A stretch of 64,000 bases of DNA. It comes from Coriaria nepalensis. Taxonomy: Eukaryota > Streptophyta > Magnoliopsida > Cucurbitales > Coriariaceae. Positions 59,301 to 64,000 of the stretch are shown one piece after another (the stretch's first letter is position 1; every line of letters begins with the position of its first letter). Position numbers and translations under genes: made by a program. The stretch is from NCBI GenBank assembly GCA_027186245.1, contig CP114498.1, forward strand, positions 3,293,501-3,357,500, read 5' to 3'. Under the pieces are notes generated by a model. The model was not told where the DNA came from. It saw only the letters and a program-made list of their open reading frames with translations, and did not search any database.

Positions 59301-60429
59301 TAAAGCAGTAAACGTAATAATAGCAACAAGGATTCATGCAGTAAAACCTTATCTATTTAAGTAAATAAATAAATAATAAATATACCTTTCAAGCTTTAGA
59401 TTTCTCATGCCATAAATCTGCTGCAAGACAGGAGAATCATATGGCAACTCAAGGTTTAGATTTCGAGCCATCTCGAGAATCGAAGGAAAAGCAACTTCAA
59501 ACCCAATGGGCATGTGCTCCTCATTCTCATCTCCTAACTTATGAATATTCTCTTTCAAGAACTTCATTCCTATAAAATAAAGAACAAAAATTAAAAGGAC
59601 GAACATTTAATATATATTTATATACTCGTTGCTAATTTAATTTGAGTTTGAAAACGAAATTCTTTTTACATCTTTGATCATACCTTTTTGGCACTGGTCA
59701 TGATGCAAATTCCATTTCTTCAAGGCAATAACACAAGCAAGTGTGTTGATCATACGATCATGAGCTGAGAAAACCACACTGTCACCCCATGAACCATCTG
59801 GAAGCTGATTTTGAGCAATCCATTGAAGAGAAGAAAGGAATTGAGGAGAGTTGATATCTTTTCCATCAACTTCTTCACGAATGAGAGCAACCCAAGCTGT
59901 ATCATATGCTGAGATGCTGATCTCTCCATCATCTAAACGACCCAATATAGATTTTACGGAATTCACACGTTTCTCTATCTCATTGGATATCAACACCTTT
60001 AGTACAAAATTGCAAACTGCTATTACCGAATGGGCATGATGCTTAAAAAAATAAAAAATAATAATATAATAGATAAATAAATAAAGAAGAAGAAAAATGG
60101 GGTAAAATAATAATAATAATAAAAAATAATAAAAAATAATATAATAGATAAATAAATAAATAAGAAGAAAAATAGGGTTAAAAAAATGATTTTTTTTATT
60201 TTTTTTTAACTTAGACACCTGATCATGATGGTGAAGATCGGAAGCTTGTTCTAATTCTGTGTCAACCTTCACGATTTGATCATTATTCCACTTTATAATT
60301 GGCAGACCATTTTGTAGCACATCCGCGTGGTCTAAACGTAGCAGAAAAAGAAATAGGTTTTAACATTTTGTAAGAGAATCAAAAAAGTACGTAAAGATTT
60401 GACCAACTCACTTATATATAATTATATAT

Positions 60430-60467
<38 letters not shown>

Positions 60468-61126
60468 ATGTATAAAGAACATATGAAATTTATGTTGTTA
60501 AATAAATTAGACCAGATTCCCACCGATGTGAGTAACACGAACATACAAGAAATTCAGAATAATAATTATTTAAAAAATAATAATAATAAAAAAGACAAGT
60601 GTAAGTTGTACCTTGAGTTCTTGGTCTAGAGAAAGCGTTGAGTCGAGGGCTAAACTGCAGTCTAACTGGTTTGTCTTTAGCTGATCCGAATGAACAAAGA
60701 CCTAAGGATTATGAAAGCTACGTTGTTCAAGAGAAAAAGAAAAAGAAAAAAAAGGTTGCAAAAGACAAACAACTGTTTTATGTGTAAAATTTGAGGCCGT
60801 CTAGAGAGAGAGAGAAGAAAAGCTGAGAACTTTTGGAAAAACCTCCTAAGAGATTGATAAGCTGATCATTTATTCAATAGGATTCTATGGAATCAGGATC
60901 AAAGCATTTATAGCTCGAATTTTACTCAAATCTTCATCTCAAAAAACTCAAGCCTGTTTGAAATTAAATATGGGATAATATTTATTATTAAAAAAAAAAA
61001 AGGTTATCAGATGAAAGCATTGAGATCGGGAATCAACATACCTAAGGAGAGAAGGTTAGGGAAGATAGGCGGAGAAGGTTTTGGAGAAGGAGAGAGAAGG
61101 AGGAGGTGGGTGGAGTGATGAGACAT
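56326..61126 (-). CDS. CPS: Class II diterpene synthase, probable ent-copalyl diphosphate synthase (CPS)
   Basis: Plastid enzyme cyclising geranylgeranyl diphosphate to copalyl diphosphate, first committed step to gibberellins. Fourteen exons join in phase to 2,529 nt (842 residues): 61042-61126, 60612-60701, 60219-60331, 59684-59996, 59386-59569, 58660-58880, 58440-58560, 58233-58345, 57905-58131, 57536-57750, 57173-57445, 56951-57080, 56655-56846, 56326-56577. The N-terminus is Ser/Pro/Leu-rich, transit-peptide-like. Motifs: SAYDTAW (125-131), LPDGSWGD (161-168), LLHSLEGM with His277, [11 protein letters not shown] with Asn338, and the catalytic acid motif DIDD at 393-396. The LHS-His plus PNV-Asn pair is known to mark ent-CPP producers. 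The class I DDxxD motif is absent, as expected. Primary versus specialised metabolism cannot be decided from sequence. Confidence 0.93.
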
Positions 61127-61179
61127 GTTTCTGTCTTGCTGTGGAGAACAGATTAGTGAAAGTGGAAGGAAAGAGCATA

Positions 61180-61189
61180 GTATTTAAAA
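61180..61189 (-). promoter_or_regulatory. TATA-like box of the CPS gene
   Basis: The minus strand reads CTTTTAAATACTATG about 55-65 bp upstream of the CPS ATG, preceded by a purine-rich (GGGAGGGAGAGGG on the plus strand) block. Confidence 0.5.
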
Positions 61190-61425
61190 GGGAGGGAGAG
61201 GGAAGAAGAAGACAGAAACGGCTTCCCAAGAGATTCCCGCTAATAGGCTTTTAGGAATATATCATCCAAAACCATGGATTTGAGGGCACTCCTGTCCTTT
61301 TCCACTAATACTGCTACTGCTCCGAGAGATTCTCGTGCAACTTCAAAGTTATCGTATATCATTATATCATATCACGTCCTATCATATTTTGTTGCCGTAT
61401 CTCCTTATCGTGTCATATTTTATTT

Positions 61426-61456
<31 letters not shown>

Positions 61457-64000
61457 TATATAGGAAAACTTACGTTAAAAAAAAACCATACTAACACCTA
61501 CAATGAAATATAATTATATATTCCATACAAAAAAATACCAATAATTTTTACTAACACCATAAATATATTTAATGAAAATTATAAAATAATATGAAGATAA
61601 ATTTTAAATAAAATATAATAAATTAATAATAATTCATATTAATCCCTTAATAAGTTACCAAACGGTAATATGAATATTTGTCTCGAATTTATCTAAATTT
61701 AATCATCTGTTACTCATATTTAATTACTTTTCCAAAATAAAAATAAAAATAAAAAAAACACAATTAATTTTATATTCTACAAAAGAAATACCAACAAAGA
61801 ATTACTTAATTATGTTTTTTTTTTTTTGTTATGAGAAGTAATCGCAAATATTAGTAGAAATTGTTTGCATTTCCTCTTATAAAAGATAAAATTAATTATA
61901 AACTCTTATTTATGAGAAGTAAATAAATATATTAGGATAAAATGTTGGTATTTCCATTTACACGACATAATATTAATTAGATGTTTTTTAGGATAATTAC
62001 AACGTAAGCAATTGAAGTTAAACTTTTATGGGGCAAGCAGGGATGAGCAAATTGTCGATTTTTTATAAAATCGAATCGAAATTGATTGAAATTGAAAATA
62101 CAATGGAATTGGATTTTCACCTATTTGGTTCAAAAAACTGATTGTAACCGACCTAGTATTAGACCAGTCGAATCCGATTTATTTTTTCAATTTTTTTAAT
62201 TTTTATTCTTTTTCCATAATTTTACTTAATTATAATATTATATTATGATATATAAAATTTATTTTAGAATTATATTTAATAAAAATTAAATATTATAAAA
62301 ATTAAAAAAATATCATTTTATTTAAATATCATAATCAAAATAATTTTTATATTATATAATACGTATTAATTTATTATGTATTTTTTGCCAAAACTAATAG
62401 TATGTACTGTTGGTCAACCGATTATATAAACATGTCAAGCTAAAAAACACGAGTTATATATATAACATATATTGATACATACGATATCTGCCAGACTCGT
62501 ACATGTGCTGATGTGCATATATCTTAATCTTAAAAACAAAGTCGTATAATATATAGTTTAGTTTTCTGTTTAATGATGAATTAATGTTCTTAAAAGAATT
62601 TCAAATCATACCTATGTATAAATAAATATATTTATAAAGGATATTATAATTTGGAATCGGACAAGCTTCCGGTATTAGGTAAGGACGGAACTAGAAAACT
62701 TGATTTTGGTTAAGAGCTATTCAAGTGACTGACTGTATAGAAGAAGGACGTAACGACATCAACATGTTTTAAAATATAAAAAAAATTAAAAAAGTATAAT
62801 AACTAATGTTGTGACAAACTTGGACAATAATAAAAACACAACAACTTGCAGAGTTGCAGAGTTGCAGAGTTGCAGTTGAAAGGATAGAACCTTCTGTTAC
62901 TTGAACCCATCTTCTCAATAGGGGACTAATAACGAGACAAATGCACCGGAGAATATTTTAATAAATAACATTATTTCTAAAAATAATACACTCTACTCAA
63001 AGATAACGAGAGAAGCATGATATGATTTGAAGTTTAAATTACATTTTGACTAAAGACATGAAAAACGACAACAAAATTTCGTACGTGCTTGACATGAAAT
63101 GTCACCTAATCTTCTATCATTAACAATAAGACCTGGACAGTTAGGGACTAGGGTTCGTTCCCCACCATAGAATATTAGAATCTCGTTTTACCCCCTTTGG
63201 AAAGATGCTCGTCATTCCATTTTTCCTATTATTCCTCTTTCGGTAAACTTTGATTTTGACATATCATTTCAATAACGGTAATTTCTTGATTTAAAATATT
63301 TTAAAATTAAAAAAAAAAAAAACCTTCAGAATATCTAAAATAACGATAACTTTTATAATCTTATGTATCTTAAAATCTCCAATATTTTGTGCCCTAATGG
63401 CAGGCCAGAAACCGGCGAGATAAATTATCATGTCAAAAAATGGTTTTTATGGGGAGACCAACCCCGTAAATGGATGAGATTTTTGTGTCAGGAAGTATTT
63501 AAAAATGGGTATTGAAATTGATCATGAAATCTAAAAATAATAATTTTTGATTCTTAGTATTTCAAAAAGTATTTTTCCAGTTAGTGATATATCTCTTTCT
63601 TTCGATTATGAGAACGGTTTACCCTTTAAGTGGTTTTCTTTTAAAGTTTAGACTGGTGGTTTTGCTAGATCTGTTAGTGGTCGTCTTATAACTTGTTTGG
63701 GGGTGGAGAAAAAATTTGGTTGATGGTGATTGTTTTGGTAGTTTCCAGAGAGAAAAGATCGATAGTTAGTAGATCTACTATGGTATTGATTGACAGGTAG
63801 ATCAATAAACGAAAAGGCCTGGCCCATTCAATGTAATGATGAATCCTTCATCAAATCAGTTTTTAAGCCCATATTCTTTGGGCCTGAATTTTGAAGTGTG
63901 GACAGAAGAACCAAGTCCAGCATCAAAGAACCAAGTCCAGGATCGACGAATTGAGATGTTTCCCTTGGGACCTCCCTCCTATACCCACGCCGAGTTCGGA
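61190..64000. other. AT-rich region upstream of CPS without a recognised gene
   Basis: Begins with the CPS promoter and a (TA)n(GA)n microsatellite (about 61426-61456). CAGGGATGAGCAAATTGTCG near 62037 looks like a hAT-type element end. The remainder is mostly A/T-rich. Near the right edge two 20-bp units of AGAACCAAGTCCAG lie in tandem (63906-63945). The last 150 bp are GC-richer and could start another feature beyond the window. Confidence 0.45.
62846..62875. repeat. 8-bp tandem repeat GAGTTGCA, nearly four copies
   Basis: ACTTGCAGAGTTGCAGAGTT and continuation show the 8-bp unit repeated with no mismatch in the last three copies. Confidence 0.9.

Noticed and set aside
1..64000. CRISPR arrays, bacterial operons, organellar insertions or virus-derived genes
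   Set aside because: No regularly spaced repeats with unique spacers, no polycistronic bacterial layout, and no plastid, mitochondrial or viral coding sequence was recognised by eye.

Overview
The window is nuclear DNA of a flowering plant, most likely a eudicot. Genes carry many short AT-rich GT-AG introns and plant-specific families are present (NET1, FLZ zinc finger, SKIP30, GPI-anchored lipid-transfer protein, ent-copalyl diphosphate synthase). Intergenic DNA is very AT-rich and full of degenerate Ty1/Copia elements, MITE-like inverted-repeat elements and microsatellites. Nothing bacterial, viral or organellar was seen. All exon structures were worked out by eye from splice signals, reading phase and family resemblance; no search was run.

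Layout. 1-803: 3' end of a group 3 sulfate transporter gene (+). 1344-5507: actin-binding NETWORKED 1-type gene (-). 5.5-16.5 kb: gene-poor, with a ~520 bp foldback, a small LTR-element remnant, a 5'-truncated Copia element (-) and a ~380 bp MITE. 17.3-20.1 kb: type I inositol polyphosphate 5-phosphatase (+). 21.4 kb: tRNA-derived SINE. 22.4-24.75 kb: mitochondrial-type PPR protein (-). 25.4 kb: tRNA-Lys(UUU). 25.7-26.0 kb: Ole e 6-like cysteine-rich secreted peptide (-). 26.8-27.6 kb: GPI-anchored nsLTP (+). 28.4-31.0 kb: SKIP30 F-box/kelch gene with a 5'-UTR intron (+). 31.7-34.2 kb: a MITE abutting a broken copy of the WDR4/TRM82 tRNA-methyltransferase subunit gene (+). 35.7-36.8 kb: FLZ-domain gene with an internal 65-codon tandem duplication (+). 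38.0-38.1 kb: orphan first exon of a tetraspanin gene (-). 40.3-41.6 kb: PNRC-like proline-rich protein with a spliced 5' UTR (-). 42.4-48 kb: hexanucleotide satellite, Copia fragments and a putative long LTR with primer-binding site. 49.9 kb: HSP20-like protein (+). 50.5 kb: tRNA-Val(AAC) (-). 51.2-55.5 kb: degenerate Copia element (+). 56.3-61.1 kb: intact 14-exon class II diterpene synthase, probably ent-copalyl diphosphate synthase, the entry enzyme to gibberellins (-). 61.2-64 kb: AT-rich, no gene recognised.

The genes do not form a pathway cluster; this is an ordinary mosaic of unrelated plant genes. I found no convincing undescribed system. The most informative features are the decayed WDR4/TRM82 copy, the in-register duplications in the FLZ and NET1 genes, the foldback at 10.65-11.17 kb, the orphan tetraspanin exon, and the intact ent-CPS gene carrying the motifs expected for ent-CPP formation.
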